Origin: Hericium rajendrae
Lineage: Eukaryota > Basidiomycota > Agaricomycetes > Russulales > Hericiaceae
Assembly: GCA_033439255.1 (NCBI GenBank)
Contig: CM065885.1
Location: forward strand, 1,798,001-1,862,000
Direction of reading: 5' to 3'
DNA length: 64,000 nucleotides
Shown: positions 23,299 through 33,604 of the stretch, piece by piece
Position numbering within the stretch: position 1 is the first letter of the stretch
How the letters are laid out: every line of letters starts with the position of its first letter
The notes under the pieces: generated by a model
The model's database searches: none
What the model saw: only the letters and a program-made list of their open reading frames with translations
Told to the model about the DNA's origin: nothing
Position numbers and translations under genes: made by a program

Positions 23299-24946
23299 CA
23301 TGCGCGATGCGCGTCCTCTCTCTCTCTCTAACCCCCACCATCTTCCGCTTTTATGGCCTCTTGCTCTTGTCTTCTAAGCCTTTAAGGTAAAGTCTCTTAT
23401 ATTTCTTATGTTTCTTATGTTTCTAATACTAATGTTCTTATGTTTCTAGTTAATTTCGCTTTTTTGTAGTCACAGTAGGCCTTGTAAGATAAGTTTTCTT
23501 ATCTTTATTATTCTCTTAGCCTGATGTTCTTATATCTGTAGTTCATTTTCGCTTTTTGTAGTCTTGGTATATTTTTCCTGTTATCTTATCTCTTCTATTC
23601 TTTTATCTTATCTTTTATCTTATCTTAACATCTTATCTTATCTCATTGGTGTTTTCTCTATCATAAATTTGTATTAAATTATATTTATATAATGACTTAT
23701 ATAGTTTGTATTATTGTTATAAAATACCTAATAAGATTTATATTGCTTTGCTCTTCTTGATGGTTTGATTGTGCTATAACATTAAGTATAAATTTGAGAT
23801 AATTGAGATAAATAAAATATAGTGTAGAAAGTTAGCATAGTCTTGATAATCTGAGATAACATAACTAGTATTCATACAGTCTGTAGTGTGAATAGTATAT
23901 ATATCACATATAGTTAGTATAGCTCTCATAGCTACTTTATACTATGATAGCTATAATAGCTATCATAGCTCTTTATAGCTGTCCTATTTGGCTCTATAGC
24001 TTTACATAGATGACCTCATAGCTATATAGAGGTATGAAGAAAAGGAGACAGCTATGGAGCTATGAGAACTATGTAATCAATATAGTCATATATAGCTCTA
24101 ACAGTTTTCTCAGATGAGGCGATCGACGATGAAGAGAGTCAAGAGCAATTGAGAGAGGGAAGCGCAAGGCGGAGGGACTTAAAGGGCACTGGCGACTGAC
24201 AGGAGGTAAATCCTATAGAGTTGCAAAGTGGTTAAGCTAAGGTCTAAGGGACTCAGCTCAACTGGTTAAATACAGGAGGATGCACAGCTACGAGTCGTAT
24301 CTAAGGTGATGGTAGTAACTGTGCATTGCACAGCATCGTACTGCACATGATGGGGATGAAACATGATGGAAGGGTAGATAGGGTAGCACTGCAATGATCA
24401 TGATGGAAATGGATAGTGGATTGAGGCAGCGCGATAGCGTCCATGCGTGCATGTAGATATGGTTAAATAAAGGAAGTAGAGCAATGGGGCATCGACCATG
24501 GTGGGGATGTTGAAGGGAGTGATGTCAAGTTAAGAAATGAAATGTACAGTTCTTAACACTAACCCCTTTCTATGATGCATTGACCCGACGTGTCCTAGAA
24601 GTCCCACCCAGGGAGGCCCCAGCTCGGGTCACGCCGGTCTTTCTCGTCCCTCCAGCCGTGTCGAGTTCCACGGACCTCCTCCCTTGAGGGGCGAGGTGGG
24701 TTCTTCCACTCCACCTCCCACAGTCAGTCTGACCAGTACTTCCACTTCTCGAGCAATTTGTCGATGGCAGCATCGGTGCTGCGAAGGTGGTTGCGGAGGA
24801 GCTCGCAGTGCTCACGGAAGACTCTGGCCATGGGATCGAGGCATTGGTCGACAGGGGGAATTGAATCCCAAGCCTCGTGGCGGGTGTCCGCAGTGGACAG
24901 TTGGTTGGGCAGGAGCGGGTGGTGGTCCTCCTGAGCGCCGAGCTCT

Positions 24947-25402
24947 CTAGGTGTCTCGACGACGTTGCCTTCCACAGTCCCTCACAATGTGCCCCGGCCT
25001 GTGGCAGTGGAAGCAGAAGGGTTTCTTGGCACGAAAGGCCGAGGTGGTGGGGGGTGCATTGGGTGTGGCATTGAAGGAGGGTACAGGGTGTGGGGTGATG
25101 GGGCAGCCATCACTGACGGTCATGACAACATTGACGATGACAGGGTCGAATCTTCCCTGTTGCTCATCCGTGCACCATTCAGATGCAGCCCAGGAATGGG
25201 CCCCCAGGCTGTAGACTCCATCGCTAGACCTGGTGTCACTGAGGGTGAGGGCCACCGAAGGACTGGGCAAAGTGGCGGGTTCAGAGTCGTCTGGTGTAAC
25301 AAGGTCAGGGAGGGAGTTCTGGGAAGCAGCAGCTGGGGATGGAAGGCTGGGGGCAGAGAGGCCTGCGGCAGAGAGGATGGCAGGGAAGGTGAGGGCAGGC
25401 AT
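24947..25402 (-). CDS. Gy-B downstream reading frame with CCHC zinc knuckle
   Basis: Minus-strand frame of about 151 residues lying 3' of the integrase/chromodomain region of Gy-B. It starts MPALTFPAILSAAGL, is rich in Ser, Pro and Thr, and ends in the knuckle CFHCHRPGHIVRDC (C-x2-C-x4-H-x4-C) followed by basic GRQRRRD. A further open frame toward 24.57 kb (LELGAQ-like, ending KWKYWSD) may belong with it. A knuckle after pol, in addition to the one in gag, is not standard for gypsy elements. It could be a displaced gag-like gene or an accessory nucleic-acid-binding protein. Confidence 0.5.
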   Translation of the reverse strand: MPALTFPAILSAAGLSAPSLPSPAAASQNSLPDLVTPDDSEPATLPSPSVALTLSDTRSSDGVYSLGAHSWAASEWCTDEQQGRFDPVIVNVVMTVSDGCPITPHPVPSFNATPNAPPTTSAFRAKKPFCFHCHRPGHIVRDCGRQRRRDT

Positions 25403-25530
25403 TGTTGAGAATAGATGAGAAAGGTGAGGGCGAGAGTGAGGAGGCTGAGGATGAAGTTGAGGGCAAGGAGTGTGGTGGTAGTAGTATCCAGTTTGGATGC
25501 TGGTTTGGAAAGGACCTGTGAGGCTCCCTT

Positions 25531-28500
25531 TTATGCACTGGCAGTAAAGGGTTCTCGCAGCAATTGGTGGAAGGCCTCGACCTCAATTTCAAGGCTTCTG
25601 ATGGGCCTTGGAGTGCCCGGGTGCTTCCGATGATACTCCGCAATCTTGTCCTTGGCATTTGCAATGTTTCCAGCTGGTTCCCATGACATTTCTGCATCAG
25701 GAAATCCCTTCCATTTGATGAGGTATTGGAGGCGTCGGTTTTTGTCATAGATGCAAGATTTGACAACACCTTCAACTTCCCACTCTTGTTCTCTGTCTAT
25801 AACCTCCGGAGGAGGGGGCGTGTAGTTTGGGCCATGTTCTGGTGTTTCATGGTATGGTGTGAGAAGTCCGGCATGGAAGACCGGGTGGATCTTCCAGGTC
25901 GGTGGTAGTTTCAGTTTATAGTTGACTGGACTAATGACTTGGACGATTTTGAAGGGTCCTTGTCGTTTAAGTCCAAACTTAGCTTTGGGATACTGAAGCC
26001 TGAGATTCTTGCTGTCCAGCCAGACTTTATCACCTTGTTTGAAGGTAGGTCCATCTTTGCCATATTTGTCTTCTTGTCGGTGCATGTCCTCAATGGCTAT
26101 TGTCTGGCTTGCTTTGGCTTCATCTTGGGCCTTCTGCATCGTCATCAGTCTTTGTTCTGCTGTAGGAACAGCGGGGTTTAGGTGGATCTTTGGTTGGAAG
26201 TGGGGTTGGAACCCATGGAGTAATTCAAAGGGTGTTTTCCGTGTGGCCGAATGTACCTTGATATTATGTGAGAATTCGGCAAAGAGGAGGAGATCTGCCC
26301 AATTGTCCATGTGAGCATTACAGAAGGCACGGAGGTATTGCTCAATCTCTTGATTGACACGCTCTGTGCTTCCATCGGTCTGGGGGTGATATGCTGTACT
26401 GAGCGCTGATCGGATTCCCAGTCCTTTGTAGATGCTTTGAAGGACTTTAGACGCAAATTGGGGTCCTCTATCTGAGATCATCTTGTCAGGGAGTCCAAAG
26501 CGTTTCCAGACATTGTCCATAAAGAGTTTAGCTGTTCCATCTGCATCAATGTCTTTCCGGCAGGGTGAGATGATGATGGCTTTAGAGAATTGGTCTACCA
26601 CTACATTGATGGAGTCAAATCCATGGACTTCTGGTAGATCTGTTACGAAGTCTGTGGTGGTGTATTCCCAAGGTTGTGATGGTTTCTCGGTGGGTTGTAC
26701 AGGAACATAGGTGGGATGAGTGTCATTTTTGGTTGACTGGCAGATAGCACATCCTGTGACATAGCTTTTGATGAAGTTAGACATTCCTGGCCACCAATAG
26801 TTGCGCTGAACCAGTTCATAGGTTTTCCATCATCCAGGATGACCTGTAGCTAGTGAATCATGGTGTGATTTGATGATGTCACGGCACAGTTGAAGGTCTT
26901 TAGGAATGTAGACTTTTCCTCTAAACAGGATAAGGCCATCTTCTAGGTTCCATTCCTGTAGTCCTTTGGCGATAGATCGAGGGCCTGTGTTCAAAATAGT
27001 TTCCATTGCTGTAGTTACAATGTCGTCATGTTCTGTGCAGTCTCTGATTTGCTTCAAGAGTGTTTTGTCTCCAAGACTGGTTACACTTCTGTGTCCTGTA
27101 GCTCGAATCTGAAAAAATTGAGGTTCCAGCAGGACACGGTCGGAGTTGTCATTTTCCACCCCTGCTTTATGGTCTGGATGCTGGAACAGACTGTCAGATT
27201 TGTTGGAGGATCCAGGTTTATGCATGATAGTGAATTCAAATCTGGTAAGGAAGAGACTCCAGCGGGCCTGACGATGGTTGAGTTTTCGAGCTGTTTGGAA
27301 GTATTCAAGGTTTTTGTGATCCGTCCAGATCTCAATCGGATGGGGATGGCCTTCTAGATAATGGCGCCAGGTTTCCAGGGCACAGATGATGGCAAGGAGC
27401 TCCTTGTCATAGATGTCATAGTTACACTCGGCATCATTGAGAGACTTGCTGTAATATGCAATTGGGTGCCATTGGTTGTCTGAGCCCTGTTGAGACAGTA
27501 TTGCGCCTGTTGCAAAATCTGATGCGTCACATTCAACATGAAAGGGTTTGTCATAGTCTGGCATGACAAGTACTGGAGAGGTAATAAAGGCTGTTTTGAG
27601 TGCATCAAAGGCCTTTTGACATTCAGTAGTCCATTGCCAGGTATGAGTCTTCTTTGTGAGCTCGAAGAGTGGTTTGACGACTTTAGAAAAATCTTGTATG
27701 AACCGGCGATAGAAGTTGCCAAAACCCAGGAATGACTGGGTCTGTTTGACCGTATGGGGTTCCGGCCATTGAATAATGCCATCCACTTTGACGGGGTCCA
27801 TGTGGAGCTGGTTGTGAGAGACAATCAGGCCAAGGTATTCGACTTCTGCTTTTTCAAATGTGCATTTTTCCGGTTTGAGAAACAGATCATTGTCATGCAA
27901 TCTGGTGAGAACTTGGCGTACAATCCAGCGATGTTCTTCCAGTGTTTCGGTGAAGACCAGGATATCGTCCATGTAGATAACAACCTTGCTGTCATCGATC
28001 AGGTCTTTGAACAGAGCATTCATCATTGCCTGGAATGTGACTGGGGAGTTGGTCAGTCCGAAGAACATGACTGTGGGTTCAAATAGTCCTCAGCTGCAAC
28101 GAAAGGCAGCCTTGTGTTCGTCACCTTCTTTGATGCGAACATTGTTGTACCCCCATCGTAGGTCAAACTTGGAGAATACTTTGGCTACTTTGAGTTTATC
28201 AACAAGTTCACCGATAAGCGGTAAGGGGTATTCATTGTGTATGGTCCTTTTGTTGAGCTCTCAGTAGTCTTGAACCGGTCGGAGTTTGCCATCTTTCTTG
28301 GATATGAAAAAGAATGGGGCAGCCCAAGGAGATTTAGATTCTCGAATGTATCCCTTGCAGAGATTTTCTTCTTGAAACTTGTCAAGTTCCTTGAGCTCAT
28401 GTGGGGCCATTGGGTAGGCCTTGGCAAAGTGTGGCTCGACATCTGGTTTGAGGTCGATGGCATGGTCCCATGGTCTTCTGGTGGGCAGTCGTTCCAATGC

Positions 28501-28809
28501 TTTTTTCTCAAAGACATCACGAAATTCCCAGTATTCCTGTGGGATCATTTGGTCTAAAGTCTGGGTCTTCTGCTTACTAGCAAAGGCAGCAGCAAGTTCT
28601 TGGGCATTGGTCACAGTGCGATTAATGCAGAATACCATGTCATCAGGTAATGATGGATCAAGAATACAATTGAAATCATCATCAGGGTTGGAGATGCCAA
28701 GACCCTTGATGGACCAGTCTATGGGGATTGGCATGATGGATTCATCAGCATCTTCTGTGAAATCTGGGTGATGTACCGATGGTAACCATGTGGTGTTTCG
28801 AATTTGCAT
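25531..28809 (-). other. Gy-B pol region (fossil)
   Basis: Reverse transcriptase (YMDDILVF near 27.97 kb), RNase H, the integrase zinc-binding and catalytic core, a GPF-type module and a chromodomain (YLIKWKGFPDAEMSW near 25.7 kb) are recognisable in order. It looks broken in places. Family: Ty3/gypsy chromovirus, distinct from the G family. Confidence 0.85.
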
Positions 28810-28838
28810 TTTTCAGATCCTCCGAGTAGGTACAAGAG

Positions 28839-29630
28839 GTGTGCACCTGTGCCTTTGGAAGGTCTTCAATCTCCATGTCCTCTTCGCTTCACCTAGATGA
28901 ATGTCGTTACATTGCTGTGTCTCCTGATCATCGTTCTGGTCCTGTATGGTATCCTGGGTGGCGATATGGTCGTTTCGCAGGGTATCACAGTTGGAACCTT
29001 CCTTTTGCTCTGTCACCGCATCATTTACACAAGGGGAGGGCAGAGATAGCAATGCAAAACCTGAGTTGCACGTTGATGCCTCAGACATTGAATCTGTGTC
29101 CTGTGGATACTCCGGAGTTTGCTGCTCAGCAATGTGAGTGTCAGCTTTCGCTACCTGCGCCAATGTTAATGGTAGTGGTAGCTGTCTTCTATCGCATTGA
29201 GACATCTCAAGATGATCTGGTGGCAGAGGAGGAAGTACTTTGGGCCTGTTTTTGTGACTGGATCCACAGTTGGTGGTTAGGCATACAGCAGGGTGTCGGA
29301 GCAGTCCCTCCTGATGGTCCTCCTCTCCACTTCCAGGGTGTATTCTTGGGTCAACTTGCCGTTCATGGAGATGATCCGTTTGACTTCACATCTTATGGAG
29401 GGGCTTTGTGGCAGGGTTGGGAGGATGAGGCATCACTGGTAGGGTTTTCGATGGGGTGTGTGACAGATGTTGCTGCAGACACCGAGCCTGGACCCCTGAG
29501 TGGCAGCAGTGTGGAGAGTGATGATGAGGAGGTCGAGAGCATAGATGAGGATGATGCTGGACCACGCAGGAAGAGAGCAAGACATAGCGAGGGTGAGGGA
29601 GGACAGCAGCCTGAGTGTCAAATGAACTGA
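28839..29630 (+). CDS. 263-residue ORF antisense to the Gy-B spacer
   Basis: Plus-strand frame running opposite to Gy-B in the spacer between protease and RT. The N-terminal half has no clear signature. The second half has FQGVFLGQLAVHGDDPFDF and GGALWQGWEDEASLVGF, then an acidic run (ESDDEEVESIDEDDAG) and a basic nuclear-localisation-like PRRKRARH, ending QPECQMN. Unlike the antisense frames over RT and integrase, it has the layered look of a real protein: ordered, then acidic, then basic. It may still be chance. No homologue recognised. Confidence 0.3.
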   Translation: MCTCAFGRSSISMSSSLHLDECRYIAVSPDHRSGPVWYPGWRYGRFAGYHSWNLPFALSPHHLHKGRAEIAMQNLSCTLMPQTLNLCPVDTPEFAAQQCECQLSLPAPMLMVVVAVFYRIETSQDDLVAEEEVLWACFCDWIHSWWLGIQQGVGAVPPDGPPLHFQGVFLGQLAVHGDDPFDFTSYGGALWQGWEDEASLVGFSMGCVTDVAADTEPGPLSGSSVESDDEEVESIDEDDAGPRRKRARHSEGEGGQQPECQMN

Positions 29631-31053
29631 ATAGGCAGTGAGCTATTTTTCTGGCCGCTTCCCACCAGGGTCGTTGGGCAAATGGTAGTGTATCCATGTT
29701 ATTGACTCGGACTGGTCCGTTGGTTACATGGCACTTATGTTGGCATCGTTCTAGTACAAGCTGGTCTTGTTCCCAATTGATGTTGGGATTGTGTTCTCAC
29801 AGCCAGTCGGTTCCTAAGATGATGTCATCTTGTCCTAAATCTGTGATGTAAAATCATCTGAAAAATCCCAAATTTATATAGCCACCAGCCACAATTATCT
29901 ATGCTATAGGAAGCTATATACATGACTTATACAGATATATAGATCTATGGTAGCTATATAGACTATATAGCCCTATATGCCATCTATGTAGGCCTATATA
30001 GCTAGCCTATATAGCTAGTTAGCACTGCTATAGAAGCTATGGACAAGTTCCTACTTGCTATAGAGTCTATATAACCTATGTTACCTATATCATCTGGTAA
30101 ATGCAAGTCATATGCTATGGCATCTGTGAGATATACAGGAACTATACTCATTATCCAGGATGTAGAGATGATATAGGTCAGACAACAGTATAGATCAAGT
30201 CAATTTATATTGTTTTCATTCGTAACTAATTACAGAGGTAAAACAAATATAACTAAGTAATATAGAGTGCCCATGCCCATGCCCGTTGAGTACGCAGGCC
30301 CGTAGAGTGCAGAGGTCATGCATGAGGGGCTGTGCGTGGGCGCGAACACGAAGGCGTGCAGCATACTGGGCGGGGGCAGGATGCGCGAGCTGCAGGGATG
30401 GCGCATGGGGCAAGATATTGGGCACGGGCATGGTGCATTGCACAAGCTGGGTGTCGTCATGTGCATGGGGCGTTGTGGCACACGCTCGAGGTGTTGCAGC
30501 ATGCATGCGGTGCGCTGGCCCACACACAGGGTGTTGTCGGCTGCACAGAGCGTTGGTGCGGGTGGGCGGGGCATTATGCGTGCGTGCGTGGCATTGACCG
30601 GACGTGTGCACGTGTGCACATGAGTGCAGAAGTTGCACGCGGGAGCGGAAAGAGTTGCACGCAGGAGCGGGGGGAGTTGCATGTGGGAGCAGGGGGAGTT
30701 GCGCGTGTGTCAGGCGTGGAGCTGCATCCGAGGCGGGGCACACGTGTTCAAGGGCGAGGCAGGCAGGCGCAGAGTTGCACGCACAGGCACAGCATTCCAC
30801 ATGCATGCAGGGTGTGCCGGCTGTGACGGTGAGCGTGCGGGGTTCTGCACATGCCCGGGGCATCGTCGCACATGCGCAGGGCGTTGAGCTGGTGCGCACA
30901 CGGTGTTGTGCATGCGCGCGGGGTGCTGAACTGGCGCACGGGGTGTTGAGCTGGCCTGCATGATGTTGAGCAAGCACAGGGCGAGCGAGCGGAGCATGGT
31001 GGATGAGCGCGGGGGGGCTGTAGACACTGGCATTGTGAATGGGATGGCGTTCA

Positions 31054-31079
31054 AGTCCCGTTGCCATGGCAACAGGACT
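31054..31079. promoter_or_regulatory. HTE-A X-box-like palindrome
   Basis: The perfect 14-mer GTTGCCATGGCAAC inside a 26-bp palindrome with one mismatch pair. It is the ideal RFX X-box form. Confidence 0.65.
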
Positions 31080-31391
31080 CTGCGACATGTGCGTATGCAT
31101 GGACGGGGAGGGCACGGGCGGAGAGACGTGGCCTGTGCACAGATGACGTGGCATGGTGCATGCACACACGCATGCATGCCGTGGCTGCTCACACGTTGGT
31201 GCATGCACGAAGAGGGCGGGAGGCCGTGCGCGAGGTCGGAGGCATGTGCGGGGATCGTAGGCCATTGGAGTCGGGCACGGGGGGTATAGGCTACGTGTGG
31301 GGCGCATACAGGGCATAGGTGGGGTAAGGAAGGTGTGGCGGGAGTGCGGAACAGGTGGCGGGGTCATCGAGGGTTGAGGGAACAAAAACAT

Positions 31392-31426
31392 AGAGAGTAT
31401 CGCTCAATAAACGAGCGATACTCTCT
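31392..31426. other. HTE-A hairpin 1
   Basis: 14-bp perfect arms AGAGAGTATCGCTC and GAGCGATACTCTCT, loop AATAAAC. Confidence 0.85.
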
Positions 31427-31622
31427 GTTTTAGTTCAGAATCAACGAAGATAAGTGGATTTGCTTACCTAGCAACCCTCTCTTACTACTTCACTCTCCAG
31501 ACCTCTGGAGTTGACGACCTCGGGATGAATAAAGGAGAAGGGAGAGAGGAAACGGAAGACAGAGGGACGAGGGACGATGAAGGAGTGAGAAAAGGAAGAA
31601 GTATTGTGTCGAAGTCGACGCG

Positions 31623-31648
31623 CGTTCGGTGCTTTCAGCCACCGAACG
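31623..31648. other. HTE-A hairpin 2
   Basis: 9-bp arms CGTTCGGTG and CACCGAACG, loop CTTTCAGC. Confidence 0.8.
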
Positions 31649-33120
31649 AGCGAGTCAAAGTTTCTCGCGACATAGAAAACAGAATAAAATACTGATAAAT
31701 ATGAAATAAAACACTGTATCATATACCATCAATATAAACAGATTGAATGAGCTGAGTATCTATATAATCATCTGAAAAATCTGAAATCTACATAGCTGCC
31801 AGCCAATGCTATGTCTGGTTTCATAGTGCTATGGCTGCTATGTAGTTGGGCCACACAGCTATACAGGACTATGGTAGCTATCATAGCTATCATAGTCATG
31901 GGTGATGGGTACATAGTATTACATAGTAATAGGACATTACTATGCCTGCTATGTAACTTATGTATTTTTAGTCTCCCTCTATGTATCCTATAGATGCTAT
32001 GTTCCATACAGAGCTTCAGTCTGCTATAATATCTACAGTTGGTGTAAAGTTTATGATTTCGATATCACACTCAAAATAGGTCAAACTTGATTATATTAGA
32101 CTACTACTACAATCGAGTATACTAAGTTACACGCACGCCCGCGAGGTATGACAAGGCGTGCACGCGCAAGGGTGCGACTGGTGTGCGCGACACTGCACGT
32201 GAGGTGCAATGGTGCGCGTGAAGGTGGTGGGAGTGCACGTGCTGCGGGATGATAGGGCAGGCTTGCGCTATGCGGCAGGCCTGCACGTGGGAGATGCGGG
32301 AACGTGGAGTTCATGTGCATGGCGCGGGGACCGTTCGGGAGGCGCGTGGAACGTGCGCGTGGCGCGGGGACCGTTCGGGAGGCACGGGCGACGTGCGCGA
32401 GGCGCGGATGACGTGCGCGAGGTGCGGACAATGTGCGCGAGGCGCGAGCAACGTGCGCGAGGCGAGGGCGATGTGCGCGAGGCGAGGGCGACCCGCACGA
32501 GGCGCGAGGGACCCGCACGAGGCGTCGGCGGCGGCGGGCCCGTGCGCGACACTGCGACCTGCACGTGGGAGACGCGAGGCATGCGAGGATGCATGCGCGA
32601 AGCGTCGGGGGCAGCGGGCCTGGGACGAGGCGTGCACGAGGCGCCGGGCTGCCGCGGGTCTGTGTGCGAGGCACTGGGTGGTCGCGGGCTCGTGGGCGAT
32701 GTGTCAGGCCTGCGTGCGCGAGACACAGCGGCGGCGGGCCCATGCACGAGGCACTGGACGACATGCACGGGGCATTGGGCAGCGTGCGCGAGGCGCAGCA
32801 GGCGGCTGGTCCACACGCGAGGGACAAGGGACGTGACGCTGCCACGGGCCCGTGCGCAGTGCGGCAGGCGTCCGCGCGAGGCGCGATGGCATAGATGGTC
32901 ACGCGGATGGAGAGGGCCACGCGCGACGTGCGTGTGCTGGTGTGCCCATTCCGGGTCGTGGACGATCGGGCGCACTCCGCTGATGGTGGTCATTGGAGGT
33001 GGCACGCCGGGCGCTAGTGACGTGACGGCAAGGCGGCGAGGTCGATGGAGGGCAAGGTGATGCAGGAGGGGCAGCAGTCGGAGGCGAGGGGGGATGAGGG
33101 CATGGGAGGATGAAAGAAAT

Positions 33121-33152
33121 CGAGAGTATCGCTCGTTCGAGCGATACTCTCG
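33121..33152. other. HTE-B hairpin 1
   Basis: 15-bp perfect arms, CGAGAGTATCGCTCG and its complement, separated by TT. Confidence 0.85.
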
Positions 33153-33340
33153 ACGTTAGCATGAACAAATGGAATAAAAGTCTTTTTTACTCACCTTGGA
33201 GGCCCTCTGCATCCGCCTGAGTCCCTCCGGCATGCGGTTCGACGAGTCAGAAGGACAGGAGGAGGGTGGAGGGAGGACAGTGAACAGTGGAGATGGTGGA
33301 GATAGCGAGAGAGTCAGAGAGACGAACTTCGATGCGCGTC

Positions 33341-33359
33341 TCGGTGCTTCAGCCACCGA
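33341..33359. other. HTE-B hairpin 2
   Basis: 6-bp arms TCGGTG and CACCGA around CTTCAGC. Short, but in the same place as in the other copies. Confidence 0.65.
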
Positions 33360-33595
33360 ACGAGCGAAGCTACGTTCCTCGACCCACTACAAATCAGGAA
33401 AAATCACATAAATTGAGAGAAAAACATCATAGCTATAAATTGTATATAAAATTCAAATGAATGAGAAATATAAGTATCTACTGTACATGAAGCTCACAGG
33501 GAGCCAAGTCCATCTAGTGAAGTCTGGCGCCCAGTCTCGACGTGACGCTCGGCAAGCGCCCAGCAGCCGCGAATCCCGGCTTCACCCAGGATTCC

Positions 33596-33604
33596 TATAT
33601 AAAG
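33596..33604 (+). promoter_or_regulatory. HTE-B TATA box
   Basis: TATATAAAG followed by GCGCGATGCGCG. Just upstream, GAATCC and GGATTC can pair. Confidence 0.7.

Larger units (their letters stand above)
21383..24116 (+). mobile_element. HTE-1: 2.7-kb hairpin TIR element, non-coding
   Basis: Begins CATCTGAAAAAA and ends in the inverted form of CATCTGAGAAAA. It is flanked by AG (21381-21382 and 24117-24118), and the other Gy-B LTR shows the empty site with a single AG. Order inside: subterminal TATAGCTA-type repeats (about 21400-21640); CpG-rich block (about 21725-22660) with a (GGC)n run at 22550s; X-box-like palindrome; hairpin 1; a second small stem (22860-22867 with 22883-22890); minus-strand splice-donor-like CTTACC; hairpin 2; TATATAAGG promoter; pyrimidine-rich leader; AAG-GTAAAG donor near 23388; two TTTCGCTTTTT segments; right subterminal repeats (about 23890-24100). 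Long open frames in the CpG block are composition artefacts. Superfamily unknown. Confidence 0.9.
21304..24558 (-). repeat. Gy-B 3' LTR, interrupted by HTE-1
   Basis: 519 bp after removing HTE-1 and one copy of its 2-bp duplication, equal in length to the other LTR. The ends are TGCTAAGG and TTCTTAACA on the plus strand. Confidence 0.92.

Noticed and set aside
21383-24116. Helitron, because of terminal hairpins and GC-rich cargo
   Set aside because: HTEs have inverted ends and a 2-bp target duplication, which Helitrons lack, and the hairpins are internal.
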